From assembly GCF_027922185.1 (NCBI RefSeq), contig NZ_BSFE01000015.1:1-64000 (forward strand): 64,000 bases of DNA, in the 5' to 3' direction. Under the pieces are notes generated by a model. The model saw only the letters and a program-made list of their open reading frames with translations. It searched no databases and had not been told where the DNA came from. Position numbers and translations under genes: made by a program. This document shows positions 1-9,045 of this stretch, one piece after another (position 1 is the stretch's first letter; each line of letters opens with the position of its first letter). The stretch comes from Maricaulis virginensis (GTDB taxonomy: Bacteria; Pseudomonadota; Alphaproteobacteria; Caulobacterales; Maricaulaceae).

Positions 1-7
1 TTTTATG

Positions 8-205
8 GGGAGGTGGATCGCCGCAAGGCGGCGAGACGGAGGGGCGCCGCGCCAGCGGCGATGTGTCAGCGACAAGCTCCACCGCCTCCCGGCGCTCCGC
101 GCCGGCCCCTTCGACCCCTCCTTCGCCAAGGCTATGGAGGGCCCACTTCCCCACGAAATGGGGAAGAAAGAGCACCGAGCCGCTTTCCCCGGATTTATTC
201 CGGGG
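8..205. repeat. Intergenic palindromic repeat, copy A
   Basis: The stretch before the anmK stop holds no credible gene. It is a mosaic of short palindromes. The arms CTTCCCC (146-152) and GGGGAAG (160-166) form a 7-bp stem, and CCCCGGA (187-193) pairs with TCCGGGG (199-205) around TTTAT. A core beginning CCCCTTCGACC near position 106 and ending GGGGAAG at 166 has the same plan as a second element at 2700-2868, which suggests a dispersed intergenic repeat family. The outer limits are approximate. Positions 206-288 are GC-rich and show nothing else recognisable. Confidence 0.5.
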
Positions 206-288
206 TCTGGCGGCGTTTCAGATGCAGGCTCAGCCGGACCCCGGCACGGGGGGCGGGGGAAGTGGAGAGAAGTGGGGAAGAATTCTGC

Positions 289-1392
289 CTACACCCGCGA
301 AATTCTACCGCCGGAGACCGCGTGGCGGGCGCCGGTGGTTGAGGGGAGGCTGGTGGGCAGGCCGCGTTCGACGCGCACCGCCAGCCAGGCGAAGGCCTCG
401 GCTTCCAGGAGGTCGCCCCGCCAGCCGACGGCCTCGACCGGTTCGGCCGCGACGCCCAGATGTTCGCCCAGCATCCGCATCAGGGTCGGGTTCAGCCGGC
501 CGCCGCCGGTGACCAGGAGACGATCCGGCCGGCCCAGGCGTGTGATGGCATCGGCGACACTGCGGGCGGTGAAGGCGGTCAGGGTCGCGGCGCCGTCGGG
601 CGCGGCGAGATTGCGGACGGGCTCGAGGGTGAAGTCCCAGCGGTCGAGGGATTTGGGCGGCGCCAGCGCCAGGAAGGGATGCTGCAGCAGATCGTCCAGC
701 GTCGCCTCGTGCACCCGGCCGGACGCGGCCAGCGCCCCGTCCCGGTCGAACGCCTCGCCGGTATGGCGGGCACACCAGGCATCGATCAGCCCGTTGGCCG
801 GCCCCGTGTCGAAGGCGACCGGATCGCGGCCGGGCGCCATCCAGGTGACATTCGCGACACCGCCCAGATTGAGGACGGCAATCGCACCATCCAGGCCCGC
901 ATGATCGGCCAGGGCGCGGTGATAGAGCGGTGCCAGGGGCGCGCCCTGCCCGCCGGCCAGCATGTCGGCAGTACGGAAATCATGGACGACATCGACGCCC
1001 AGCCGGCTGGCCAGCTTGGCTCCGTCGCCGATCTGCAGCGTCTGCCCGCTGCTGCCGCCCGAGGGCGCGCGATGCAGCACGGTCTGGCCGTGAAATCCCA
1101 CCAGTTCGACGGCGTCCAGATCCAGCCCGGCCGCAGCGGCGACACGCTCGGCGGCCTCGGCATGACGGTCGGTCAGCACGGCCTCGGCGCGGCGGAAATC
1201 CGGCGCGGGGCCGGTGAACTGCCAGTCCAGCGCGGCATCCACGGCGGCCTGCAGGATGGCCCGGTCCTCGCGGGTATAGGGCACGGTTTCGCCGGGCCCG
1301 AAGGCCGCGATGCGCACGCCATCGGTCTCGATCAGGGCGGCGTCGATACCGTCCAGCGAGGTGCCGCTCATCAGTCCGATCACGCGTTTCAT
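289..1392 (-). CDS. anmK: Anhydro-N-acetylmuramic acid kinase
   Basis: This 367-residue protein is AnmK, a cytosolic ASKHA-fold kinase. It cleaves and phosphorylates 1,6-anhydro-MurNAc to MurNAc-6-phosphate during peptidoglycan recycling. The N-terminus carries the family signature GLMSGTSLDGIDAA (residues 6-19), which is the phosphate-binding loop. Further family segments are VELVGFHGQTVLHRAP, VLNLGGVANVTW and LLVTGGGRLNP. The length is normal for the family, about 370 residues. GAGGGG lies 6-7 nt upstream of the ATG and supports this start. It is divergent from tyrS across 62 nt. It fits with the other wall genes in the window (PBP1A, amidase, carboxypeptidase). Function is inferred from family motifs. 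Confidence 0.95.
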   Translation of the reverse strand: MKRVIGLMSGTSLDGIDAALIETDGVRIAAFGPGETVPYTREDRAILQAAVDAALDWQFTGPAPDFRRAEAVLTDRHAEAAERVAAAAGLDLDAVELVGFHGQTVLHRAPSGGSSGQTLQIGDGAKLASRLGVDVVHDFRTADMLAGGQGAPLAPLYHRALADHAGLDGAIAVLNLGGVANVTWMAPGRDPVAFDTGPANGLIDAWCARHTGEAFDRDGALAASGRVHEATLDDLLQHPFLALAPPKSLDRWDFTLEPVRNLAAPDGAATLTAFTARSVADAITRLGRPDRLLVTGGGRLNPTLMRMLGEHLGVAAEPVEAVGWRGDLLEAEAFAWLAVRVERGLPTSLPSTTGARHAVSGGRISRV

Positions 1393-1454
1393 GTGCGGCC
1401 CCTCTTTTCTCGGCGCAAAGCTCGACCTAGAAGCGCTCTATCAGGAGAGCGATC

Positions 1455-2699
1455 ATGAGCGAATACAAGTCCGAACTCGTGCGCGTGCTCGTCGAGCGCG
1501 GCTATCACTTCCAGTCCACCGACCTTGAAGGCCTCGACAAGGCGGCCAGCGAAGGCGTGGTGACGGGCTATATCGGATTCGACGCCACGGCGTCCTCGCT
1601 GCATGTCGGCTCGCTGGTGCAGATCATGATGCTGCGGCGCATGCAGCAGGCCGGCCACAAGCCGATCATCCTGATGGGCGGTGCGACGACCAAGATCGGC
1701 GATCCGACGGGCAAGGACAAGGTCCGCGCCATGCTGGACGACGAACAGATCGCGGCCAACAAGGCGAGCATTCTGCAGCCCTTCTCGCGTCTGATGTCGA
1801 TCGGCGACGGTCCGACCGACGCGATTGTCGTGGACAATAACGAGTGGTTCGCCGAGTTCGGCTATCTGGAATTCCTGCGCCGCTTCGGCACGCATTTCAC
1901 CATCAACCGCATGCTCACCTTCGAGTCGGTGAAACAGCGCCTGTCGCGCGAAGAGCCGATGACCTTCCTGGAATTCAACTACATGCTCCTGCAGGCGGTC
2001 GACTTCCTGGAACTCAACCGGCGCACCGGCTGCACGCTGCAGCTGGGCGGCGGCGACCAGTGGGGCAATATCGTCAATGGCGTGGAATTGTGCCGCCGGG
2101 TCGACCAGAAGGAAGTCTACGGCTTTACCACGCCGCTGGTCACGACGGCGTCGGGCGCCAAGATGGGCAAGACCATGGATGGCGCGGTCTGGCTGAATGC
2201 CGACATGCGCAGCCCGTACGAATACTGGCAGTTCTGGCGCAATACCGAGGACGCCGATGTCGGCCGTTTCCTGCGCCTGTTCACCGACCTGCCGCTGGAC
2301 GAGATCGCCCGGCTGGAGGCGCTGGAAGGCGCCGAGATCAACGACGCCAAGGTGCGCCTGGCCAATGAGGCGACGACGCTGCTGCACGGGGCCGATGCCG
2401 CCCGCGAGGCCGAGGCGACCGCAAGACAGACCTTTGCCGGCGGCGGCGCGGGCGATGCCCTGCCCACCGTCACCTTCGACATGTCGGATGAGGCCGTAAC
2501 GCTGGTCGGCCTGTTCGTCGAGGCCGGCCTGGCCGGTTCGAACGGCGAGGTACGCCGCCACATGAAGGCCGGTGCCGCCAAGGTGAATGACGCCCCGCTG
2601 ACCGACCCCTTTGCCCGGCCGACGGCGGATCTGGTTGTCGAGGGTGCGATCAAGCTGTCGGTCGGCAAGAAGCGCCACGCCCTGGCCAAGCCGGCGTAG
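1455..2699 (+). CDS. tyrS: Tyrosyl-tRNA synthetase
   Basis: This class I aminoacyl-tRNA synthetase of 414 residues charges tRNA-Tyr. The HIGH motif appears as HVGS near residue 50 and the KMSKS loop as KMGKT near residue 236. The tyrosine-binding strand includes GYIGFDATASSLHVG, and QLGGGDQWGNI is the TyrRS family motif. The last 70 residues (VRRHMKAGAAKVNDAPL) form an S4-like RNA-binding domain that recognises the anticodon arm. GGAG about 9 nt upstream of the ATG supports the start. It is divergent from anmK and convergent with the AsmA-like gene, with a palindromic repeat between the two stops. Confidence 0.97.
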   Translation: MSEYKSELVRVLVERGYHFQSTDLEGLDKAASEGVVTGYIGFDATASSLHVGSLVQIMMLRRMQQAGHKPIILMGGATTKIGDPTGKDKVRAMLDDEQIAANKASILQPFSRLMSIGDGPTDAIVVDNNEWFAEFGYLEFLRRFGTHFTINRMLTFESVKQRLSREEPMTFLEFNYMLLQAVDFLELNRRTGCTLQLGGGDQWGNIVNGVELCRRVDQKEVYGFTTPLVTTASGAKMGKTMDGAVWLNADMRSPYEYWQFWRNTEDADVGRFLRLFTDLPLDEIARLEALEGAEINDAKVRLANEATTLLHGADAAREAEATARQTFAGGGAGDALPTVTFDMSDEAVTLVGLFVEAGLAGSNGEVRRHMKAGAAKVNDAPLTDPFARPTADLVVEGAIKLSVGKKRHALAKPA

Positions 2700-2868
2700 G
2701 AGGGCTCGCCCCGCTTGCGGGGGAGCTGCCCGCGCTAGCGGACTGAGGGGGCAGCGCGCAGCGGCGCAGAGCGCGGAAGCGCGCAGACATACCCCCTTCG
2801 ACCTCACCCGGCCCAAGGGCCGGGTTCGGCCACTTCCCCCGCTCACGCAGGGGAAGCCTTGTGCTGCG
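2700..2868. repeat. Intergenic palindromic repeat, copy B
   Basis: This gene-free spacer lies between the converging ends of tyrS and the AsmA-like gene. It contains a perfect 9-bp hairpin, ACCCGGCCC-AA-GGGCCGGGT (2806-2825). It also has the arms CTTCCCC and GGGGAAG (the latter at 2850-2856) around a short loop. The order CCCCTTCGACC, hairpin, GGCCACTTCCCC, loop, GGGGAAG matches copy A at 8-205. The upstream part has further short palindromes built on GCGC runs. It may also act as a transcription barrier between convergent genes, although no T-tract follows the hairpins. Confidence 0.55.
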
Positions 2869-5800
2869 CTATTCGTCCGGCCCTGTTTCTCCAGGTGTGT
2901 CTTCCGGCTCGGGAGCGGCCTCCTCCACACCCGCGTCACGAGCCCGGTCACGGGCGGCGCGTTCGGCGGCCGTGCCTTCGAAAATCCGGCGCAGCACGCC
3001 CGGTGCCAGGGCCGAGAGCGGATTGGCAAAGACGGTGAGGCTGTCGAACGGCCCCTCGACGGAATAGGTGATGCCGATCACGCCCTCGCCGGGCCGGGAG
3101 ACCAGAATATCGCCGATCACCGGCACCCCGCCGAACAGGGAATTGAGCGCGTAGGACGGGGCGAGATTGCCGTCGATCGCGGCCCGCTCGGATGCAAAAT
3201 CGATTGTTCCCGCGGCCGTCACGCCCAGCGCATTGCCCGCCGCACGGGCATCGCCGATGGTCATCAGGCCGTCCTCGTAGAGCAGATCGGCATCGATCCG
3301 GTCGAACACGATCCCCTCGCCATTGAGCAGGGCCGCTAGCCCCTGGAAGGAGCCGGCGGCGAGAATCCGGGCGAGAATCGGCACGCGGACGAGCGTCAGA
3401 TCGGTCACTTCGAGCCGGGCCGACAAGGGCCCTTCCGTGCCCAGGGGCGGCGCAGACCCCAGCATCGCCATACGTCCGCCCAGGGCATAGGATTCCACCC
3501 CGAACAGCGAGGCGACCCGTTCGACACTCGGCGCCTGCAGGCGGAATTCGCGTGCTCCGCCGGGTTCACTGGCACCAAAGGCAGCCTGGAAGGAGCCGTC
3601 CATGGTCTGGCCGGAAACGGAGAAGGCACGGATCCCCTCTGCTTCGCTGCGCCAGATCAGGTTGAAATCGTCCAGCACCGAGCGTTCCGACAGGATGAGC
3701 CGCGCAATATCGGCATTCACGGACAGGGGCATCATCCCACCGCCCTCACCCAGCGACGTCAGCTGAGCCACGAAATCGGACACATCGACATACTGGCCGG
3801 AGAGCTGCAGATCGAGCGGCGCACCCGCGGTTTCCGGCACGACCAGCCGGGCCGATATATCCGCCAACCCCTCGATGAAGAGCCGGTCGAGATCCACGCG
3901 CTCCAGCCGGGTTCCCGCCGCCATGACGAGGCTGCCGGTCACTTCCATTCCCTCGCTGCGCACGGCGAGCGCGTCGACGGAATAGCGGCCCGTCTCGTCC
4001 ACGGAGATGCGCAGCTCGGCCTCGCCGGGCACGCCGGCCGCCTTGCTCCACGCGCCGCCGGGCGTTTCCAGCAGCGCCTGTTCCAGATCGGCATGAAGAT
4101 CGATTGACCGGAAATCCAGACCGTCCGATACCGCCTCGCCGGTGAGACGGACGGGGCCGTCGAAATAGCGCCGCACCGGGATATTGAACACATCCAGCGT
4201 CGCCGCCGTGACATCGGCCGACAGGCCGATCCGGGTCGAGGCCGCATCGTCGGGCAGGCCGAACGTTTCGGTCCAGTCGATATGCACCGGCGTTTCGCCG
4301 AACAGGGCATCGCCCGAGGCTTCCAGCCCCTCCTGGCGCGCGGATATCGCGATCTCGCCGCCGGTCAGTTCGATCGGCGTGCCGGGGACATTCAGGCTGA
4401 CATTGGAGAAAGTGCCGTCGATGAAGAAGGGGATTTCCTCGACCGGCACATCGGTCAGCATGGCCCGGCGGATCTCGAAACGCATCTCGCCCTGCCCGCC
4501 GACCAGCGCCGGGTCGAGCCCGTATTCCGATGGCAGGTGCAGCGGCGGCTCGTCGATCAGGGCCAGGATATCGGACGCATCACCGTGGGCCACGCCGCCA
4601 TAGCGGGCAACCGCCCCTTTCGGGTTGAGCCGCGGGATGTCGACAAAACCGTCGACCAGTTCGATATCGCCGATACGGCCGCTTTCCATCGCGACCTCGA
4701 ACGCATTGCCGCGCAGGACGGCATGTCCGCGGCCCTCGACCAGCGGCGTCATGGTGGAGATGTAGAGGACAGAGGCGTTCTCGAAATCGAAGCCGAGCGT
4801 CATGCGCTCATTGTCCATCTGCTCGGCTTCGATATCCCCGGCCCGCAGATCGAGATCGAAACGCGCATTGTAGAAGCGGCCGCCCAGAATGCGCTCCTGC
4901 ACCCAGCTGCGGGCGCTGTCGGCCAGCTCTACCGGCCAGTAGGCCAGTACGGTCTCGGGCTGCACATCCCCCACAATGGGCCCTGCCAGGCGCAGATTGG
5001 GAAGGAAGCGGCCATCCCCGGCCCGGCTCAGCGACACCTCGCCGGCCAGCTCGGCGCGGATCGTGTCGACAGCCAGTTCGAGCCGGTCGAACGTCGCTGC
5101 ATACTCGTCCAGCCGGATCTCGCCCTGGGCGATCAGCGCCTCCCATGACGGATCGCGCTCGAACACATCGCCCAGCGCCACGAAGCCTTCACCGACACGG
5201 ATATCGAAGCGGCCGCGCGTCGGCAGGGCGCCGGTATAACCGCCGATTTCCGTCACCTCGCCCTCAAGGCGGGCCGAGAATACATCCGACTCGATCCAGC
5301 CTTCATGGATACTCATCGTGCTTTCGACCGGGTCGAACCGGGCAGAGAGGTGCGCACCGGCGATCCGTCGGGCTTCGCCGCCTGTCAGGATCTCGCCATC
5401 GCCGACATCCAGGACGATGGAGGCGGTGCGGATCCCGCCCTGGCGCGTCGCATCGACGACAAAGTCCAGATAGACCGGAGCATCGACCGCCCGCAGCGGC
5501 GCCAGAGGCCCGCTGTCGGGCAGCACACCGGCAGGGGACAATTGCTGGAAGCGCGCCTCGAACAGCAGCGTCTCCAGATCGGCACCGGCCTGCAGGCGCA
5601 GCTCGACCGGTGCAAAACCGGAGGGGGTCGCGAACTGGCCCTCGATCTCGGCCAGGATGCGCGTTTCGTCGCGCTCGAAGCGCACACCGGCATCATCCAC
5701 CAGCCAGGCGATGCCGCTCTGGGCATCGACGATCCGCACGGCGGCCTCTTCGATACGCACATGCTGCAACCGGCTGAGGCGGCTGGCAGGGTTCTGCGGG

Positions 5801-6309
5801 TCGGCCAGGAGCTGGAAGAGGCTGGCACTTTCATCGCCGCCCCGCTCGGGCAGCTGCGCATTGGCGGCGACGCGCTCGGCACTGCCCAGCCCGGCCCCGA
5901 CAGCGCCATCGGCCCGGCGGACGAGCGAGAGCGAACCGCCCTGGATGTTCAGAGCGACCGGCTCCAGCCGGCCGAGCAACAGTGCGTCGACCGCGAGACC
6001 GGCCTCAATGCGCGGCGCCCGGGCGATCACATCGCCGGTCGCATCGGCAACCGTCACATCGCCGGCCATCAGCATGAGGGCGCGCGTCTGCGGATCGAAG
6101 CCGGCCTGCAACCGGCCGAGCGCCACGACATCGCCCTCGAAGGCCTGCGCCAGCATGCGCTGGGCATCCTCGCGCAGGAAGTCGAGTTCAACCGGACCGC
6201 TGGACAGACGCCACAGGATCGCGGCAATGCCGAAGATCGCCAGCGCCAGCAGCACGGCGACCGCCTCGAGCAGATAGATCAGGCTCCAGCGCAGGGACTT
6301 GCGCAGCAT
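2869..6309 (-). CDS. YhdP/AsmA-like envelope protein (DUF3971/AsmA_2 type)
   Basis: This large 1146-residue protein has one N-terminal membrane anchor (residues about 9-32, LIYLLEAVAVLLALAIFGIAAIL) followed by a very long beta-rich periplasmic region. The C-terminal third has the AsmA-like pattern: FQGLAALLNGEGIVFDRIDADLLYEDG, then AAGTIDFASERAAIDGNLAPSYALNSLFGG and IPVIGDIL-like segments. This layout matches the YhdP branch of the AsmA/TamB superfamily, whose E. coli members move phospholipid between inner and outer membranes. The ATG has GGGAGG 6 nt upstream. The tail is acidic and proline-rich. It is divergent from the peroxiredoxin gene. Family membership is confident; transport of lipid by this protein is inferred. 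Confidence 0.8.
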   Translation of the reverse strand: MLRKSLRWSLIYLLEAVAVLLALAIFGIAAILWRLSSGPVELDFLREDAQRMLAQAFEGDVVALGRLQAGFDPQTRALMLMAGDVTVADATGDVIARAPRIEAGLAVDALLLGRLEPVALNIQGGSLSLVRRADGAVGAGLGSAERVAANAQLPERGGDESASLFQLLADPQNPASRLSRLQHVRIEEAAVRIVDAQSGIAWLVDDAGVRFERDETRILAEIEGQFATPSGFAPVELRLQAGADLETLLFEARFQQLSPAGVLPDSGPLAPLRAVDAPVYLDFVVDATRQGGIRTASIVLDVGDGEILTGGEARRIAGAHLSARFDPVESTMSIHEGWIESDVFSARLEGEVTEIGGYTGALPTRGRFDIRVGEGFVALGDVFERDPSWEALIAQGEIRLDEYAATFDRLELAVDTIRAELAGEVSLSRAGDGRFLPNLRLAGPIVGDVQPETVLAYWPVELADSARSWVQERILGGRFYNARFDLDLRAGDIEAEQMDNERMTLGFDFENASVLYISTMTPLVEGRGHAVLRGNAFEVAMESGRIGDIELVDGFVDIPRLNPKGAVARYGGVAHGDASDILALIDEPPLHLPSEYGLDPALVGGQGEMRFEIRRAMLTDVPVEEIPFFIDGTFSNVSLNVPGTPIELTGGEIAISARQEGLEASGDALFGETPVHIDWTETFGLPDDAASTRIGLSADVTAATLDVFNIPVRRYFDGPVRLTGEAVSDGLDFRSIDLHADLEQALLETPGGAWSKAAGVPGEAELRISVDETGRYSVDALAVRSEGMEVTGSLVMAAGTRLERVDLDRLFIEGLADISARLVVPETAGAPLDLQLSGQYVDVSDFVAQLTSLGEGGGMMPLSVNADIARLILSERSVLDDFNLIWRSEAEGIRAFSVSGQTMDGSFQAAFGASEPGGAREFRLQAPSVERVASLFGVESYALGGRMAMLGSAPPLGTEGPLSARLEVTDLTLVRVPILARILAAGSFQGLAALLNGEGIVFDRIDADLLYEDGLMTIGDARAAGNALGVTAAGTIDFASERAAIDGNLAPSYALNSLFGGVPVIGDILVSRPGEGVIGITYSVEGPFDSLTVFANPLSALAPGVLRRIFEGTAAERAARDRARDAGVEEAAPEPEDTPGETGPDE

Positions 6310-6411
6310 CAGCGCCTCCCGACCGCAGCGGGAAGACTGGACGCGCCGGATTCTACGCGCATTTTACACTCATCAGCCCGCATCCACGGCAACAAGCGCA
6401 AGAGGGATATG

Positions 6412-6882
6412 ATGAGCGAACTCAAAACCGGCGACCTTGCTCCGACTTTCAAACTGCCCGCCGATGGCGGAAACGAGATCGACCTGGCCGATCTGCGCGG
6501 CAAGACCGTTGTGCTCTATTTCTACCCGAAAGACGATACGCCGGGCTGCACCACGGAAGCCATCGACTTCACCCGTGCGCAGGCCGGTTTCGAGGCCGCC
6601 AACACGGTCGTCATCGGGGTATCCAAGGATAGCGTGCAAAAGCATGACAAGTTCAAGGCCAAGCATGACCTTTCAGTGGCACTGATCGCCGACGAGGCCG
6701 GCGAGATCTGCGAAGCCTATGGCGTCTGGGTGCTCAAGAAGCTCTATGGCCGCGAATACATGGGCATCGAACGCGCCACCTTCCTGATCGGTCCGGACGG
6801 CAAGATCGCCGAGATCTGGCGCAAGGTGAAGGTGAAGGGCCATGCCGACGTCGTGCTCGAGGCGGCCCGCAAGCTCGCCTGA
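6412..6882 (+). CDS. bcp: Thioredoxin-dependent peroxiredoxin, Bcp/PrxQ family
   Basis: This 156-residue AhpC/TSA-fold peroxidase reduces hydroperoxides using thioredoxin. The peroxidatic cysteine is in TPGCTTEAIDF (Cys near residue 46). The usual PrxQ resolving cysteine five residues later is absent because the position holds Ile. A second cysteine in GEICEAYGVW could serve as the resolving residue, as in PrxQ proteins that use a helix-3 cysteine, or the enzyme may work with one cysteine. Two in-frame ATGs occur at 6409 and 6412. GAGGG is only 2 nt from the first and 5 nt from the second, so 6412 is preferred. The stop overlaps the DUF455 start by one base (TGATG), which suggests translational coupling. 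Confidence 0.93.
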   Translation: MSELKTGDLAPTFKLPADGGNEIDLADLRGKTVVLYFYPKDDTPGCTTEAIDFTRAQAGFEAANTVVIGVSKDSVQKHDKFKAKHDLSVALIADEAGEICEAYGVWVLKKLYGREYMGIERATFLIGPDGKIAEIWRKVKVKGHADVVLEAARKLA

Positions 6883-7691
6883 TGAGCGGCGAGACGCTTC
6901 TTCACCTGGCCCTGCAGGTTCTGGAAACGGCGGAACCGCGCGCCAAGGCGGCGGCTGCGCGGGCTGCCGCCGGGGCCTGGACCGGCGGCAGCGTGCCGCT
7001 TGGCGGGCCGGTCGAGGCACCTGACCGTCCGGCCCGGCCTGAAAAGCCGGCCTGCGTGGCGCCCGGCAAGGTTCCGCGCCGCCGGCTCAATACGCTCGCC
7101 GGCCGCTGCGCCCTGATGCACGCGATCGCCCATATCGAGTTCAACGCGATCGACCTCGCCTTCGACATGGTCGTCCGCTTTGCCCATGATTCGACTCTGG
7201 ACGATGCCCGGCGAACGGAATTCGTCACCGACTGGATCGGTGTCGGCGACGACGAGGCCCGCCATTTCGAGATGGTGGCTGACCGTCTTGAAGCCATGGG
7301 CAGCCATTACGGTGCCCTGCCCGCCCATGACGGATTGTGGGATTCGGCCCAGGCCACGGCCGGCGCACTCGACGCGCGGCTCGCCGTGGCGCCTATGGTG
7401 CTCGAGGCGCGCGGACTGGACGTGACACCGGGCATGATCGAGCGGCTCACATCTGCCGGTGACCGGGAAAGCGCCGGAATTCTTCGGATCATTTATGAAG
7501 AAGAACTGGGGCATGTCGCCGCAGGCGCCCGCTGGTTCAGACACTTATGCGAAAAATCCGGTCACGAACCGGCGTCACATTTTCAGACCCTGGTAACCAA
7601 ATATTTCCGCGGGCGCCTCAAACCTCCCTTCAATACCGATGCGCGCATGCGTGCCGATCTGCCGGCGGATTTTTATGGTCCCCTCGTCTGA
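6882..7691 (+). CDS. DUF455 family ferritin-like protein
   Basis: This 269-residue protein belongs to the DUF455 (COG2833) family, which has a ferritin-like four-helix fold. Candidate di-iron ligands are visible: HAIAHIEFNAIDLAFD near residues 82-97, DDEARHFEMV near 127-136 and EEELGHVAAGARWF near 207-220. These give the E...ExxH pairs expected of a carboxylate-bridged metal site. The biochemical role of the family is not established. It is translationally coupled to the upstream peroxiredoxin, so an oxidative-stress or oxygen-linked role is plausible, but that is inference from context. Length and motif layout look complete. Confidence 0.85.
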   Translation: MSGETLLHLALQVLETAEPRAKAAAARAAAGAWTGGSVPLGGPVEAPDRPARPEKPACVAPGKVPRRRLNTLAGRCALMHAIAHIEFNAIDLAFDMVVRFAHDSTLDDARRTEFVTDWIGVGDDEARHFEMVADRLEAMGSHYGALPAHDGLWDSAQATAGALDARLAVAPMVLEARGLDVTPGMIERLTSAGDRESAGILRIIYEEELGHVAAGARWFRHLCEKSGHEPASHFQTLVTKYFRGRLKPPFNTDARMRADLPADFYGPLV

Positions 7692-7794
7692 GACGGCGCA
7701 GCTCTTGCATTGGCGTGTATTGATATCCAGCGGGCTTTTGTGTCACATGCTCGCGCAGGGAATTTGGGGCAGGCAAATCTAAGCGGCGTAACGC

Positions 7795-9045
7795 ATGTTA
7801 TCACGAGTCAAAGAAGCTGTTTGGGGAACGGCTCAGCGCTGGTTTCCGGATCGGCAGATCTATCACCGGAGTGACGGGCAAGTCCGTTATTTCGCGATCT
7901 CCACCGGCGTCCAGATCGGCGCGCTCCTCGGGGCGACAGCTCTGGCCGGGTGGCTGTGTTTCTCTACCGTTTCCGTCGCATTCCACGGACGCGCCATCGC
8001 GGCAAAGGATGCCGAGATCGAGCGCGACCGTATCTACTATCACCGCATGGTCGCCGAGGCCCAGGCCAATGAGGCGACCGTCATCTCCTTCATGGAATCG
8101 CGCATGGAGGAATTCGATCGCACCGCCTACGAATTCCAGATGCGTCACGAGACGCTGCGCCAGCTGGTCAGCTTTGCCGAGCAGCTGACCGGGACGGAAA
8201 TGTCCCCCTCGCCCGCGCTCGACGATGGCCGGGTCCTGATGGCGGCGGCGCCTGCCGACCCGTCACCGCGTGAAGCGCGCGACCCCATGGCCGCCGTCGC
8301 ATCCGTCACCTCCGACGCGCCGGAAGACCAGATCGCCTATCTCATGGGCGAACAGGATGCGGTGCTGGCCCGCGCGGAAGACGCCACCGAAGCCCGCCTG
8401 CAGAACCTGCGCGCCGTGCTGCGCCTGACCGGGCTGGACATAGAGGACGTGATTGCCGATCAGCGCGATGGCGAAGAACGCGGCGGTCCCTTCCATCCGA
8501 TTTCGGAGACCGATCTTTTTTCCGCCGGTTCCAATCCGAATTTCGAGCTTGATGATGCCTTCTCCTCCCGCATCAACCGCATCGCGGCACGCCTGCTGGA
8601 AGTAGAAGAACTCGAGGATTTCGTGACCTCCGGCCCGTTGGGTATTCCCATAGGCGATACCTATCGCCGCACATCGGATTTCGGGGTCCGGATCGATCCG
8701 TTCAACGGACGTCCCACCTCGCACTATGGTCTCGACTTTGCCGCCTACCGCCGGGCGCCGATTATTGCGACCGGCCCTGGCGAAGTGATTTACGCCGGTT
8801 GGCGCTCGGGCTATGGTCGCACCGTGGAGATCGACCATGGTTACGGCTTTGTGACCCGTTATGGCCATCTCCACGAAATCGCAGTGCGACGGGGCGATAC
8901 GGTTGACCGCGGACAACTCATCGGGGGGATGGGGTCCACGGGACGCAGTACCGCGACCCATCTGCATTATGAAATTTGGTATAACGGATCGGCCATCGAT
9001 CCGGAACGTTTGTTGAGAGCCGGCCAGTATGTTCAACAAGGCTAA
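7795..9045 (+). CDS. Membrane-anchored M23 (LytM) metallopeptidase
   Basis: This 416-residue protein has a short cytoplasmic N-terminus, one transmembrane helix (residues about 36-60), a probable coiled coil (about 65-130) and a C-terminal M23 domain (about 285-390). The zinc ligands are present as SHYGLDFA (H and D) and THLHYEIWYN (HxH), so the enzyme should be an active peptidoglycan endopeptidase. Its last 17 nt overlap the start of the bactofilin gene. Such M23-bactofilin pairs are known in stalked and budding alphaproteobacteria, where the bactofilin positions the hydrolase to shape the cell. Local wall remodelling is therefore the likely role. The ribosome binding site is weak. Confidence 0.9.
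   Translation: MLSRVKEAVWGTAQRWFPDRQIYHRSDGQVRYFAISTGVQIGALLGATALAGWLCFSTVSVAFHGRAIAAKDAEIERDRIYYHRMVAEAQANEATVISFMESRMEEFDRTAYEFQMRHETLRQLVSFAEQLTGTEMSPSPALDDGRVLMAAAPADPSPREARDPMAAVASVTSDAPEDQIAYLMGEQDAVLARAEDATEARLQNLRAVLRLTGLDIEDVIADQRDGEERGGPFHPISETDLFSAGSNPNFELDDAFSSRINRIAARLLEVEELEDFVTSGPLGIPIGDTYRRTSDFGVRIDPFNGRPTSHYGLDFAAYRRAPIIATGPGEVIYAGWRSGYGRTVEIDHGYGFVTRYGHLHEIAVRRGDTVDRGQLIGGMGSTGRSTATHLHYEIWYNGSAIDPERLLRAGQYVQQG

Noticed and set aside
1389..3029. A 546-codon minus-strand frame over tyrS
   Set aside because: Shadow of tyrosyl-tRNA synthetase and crosses the intergenic repeat.
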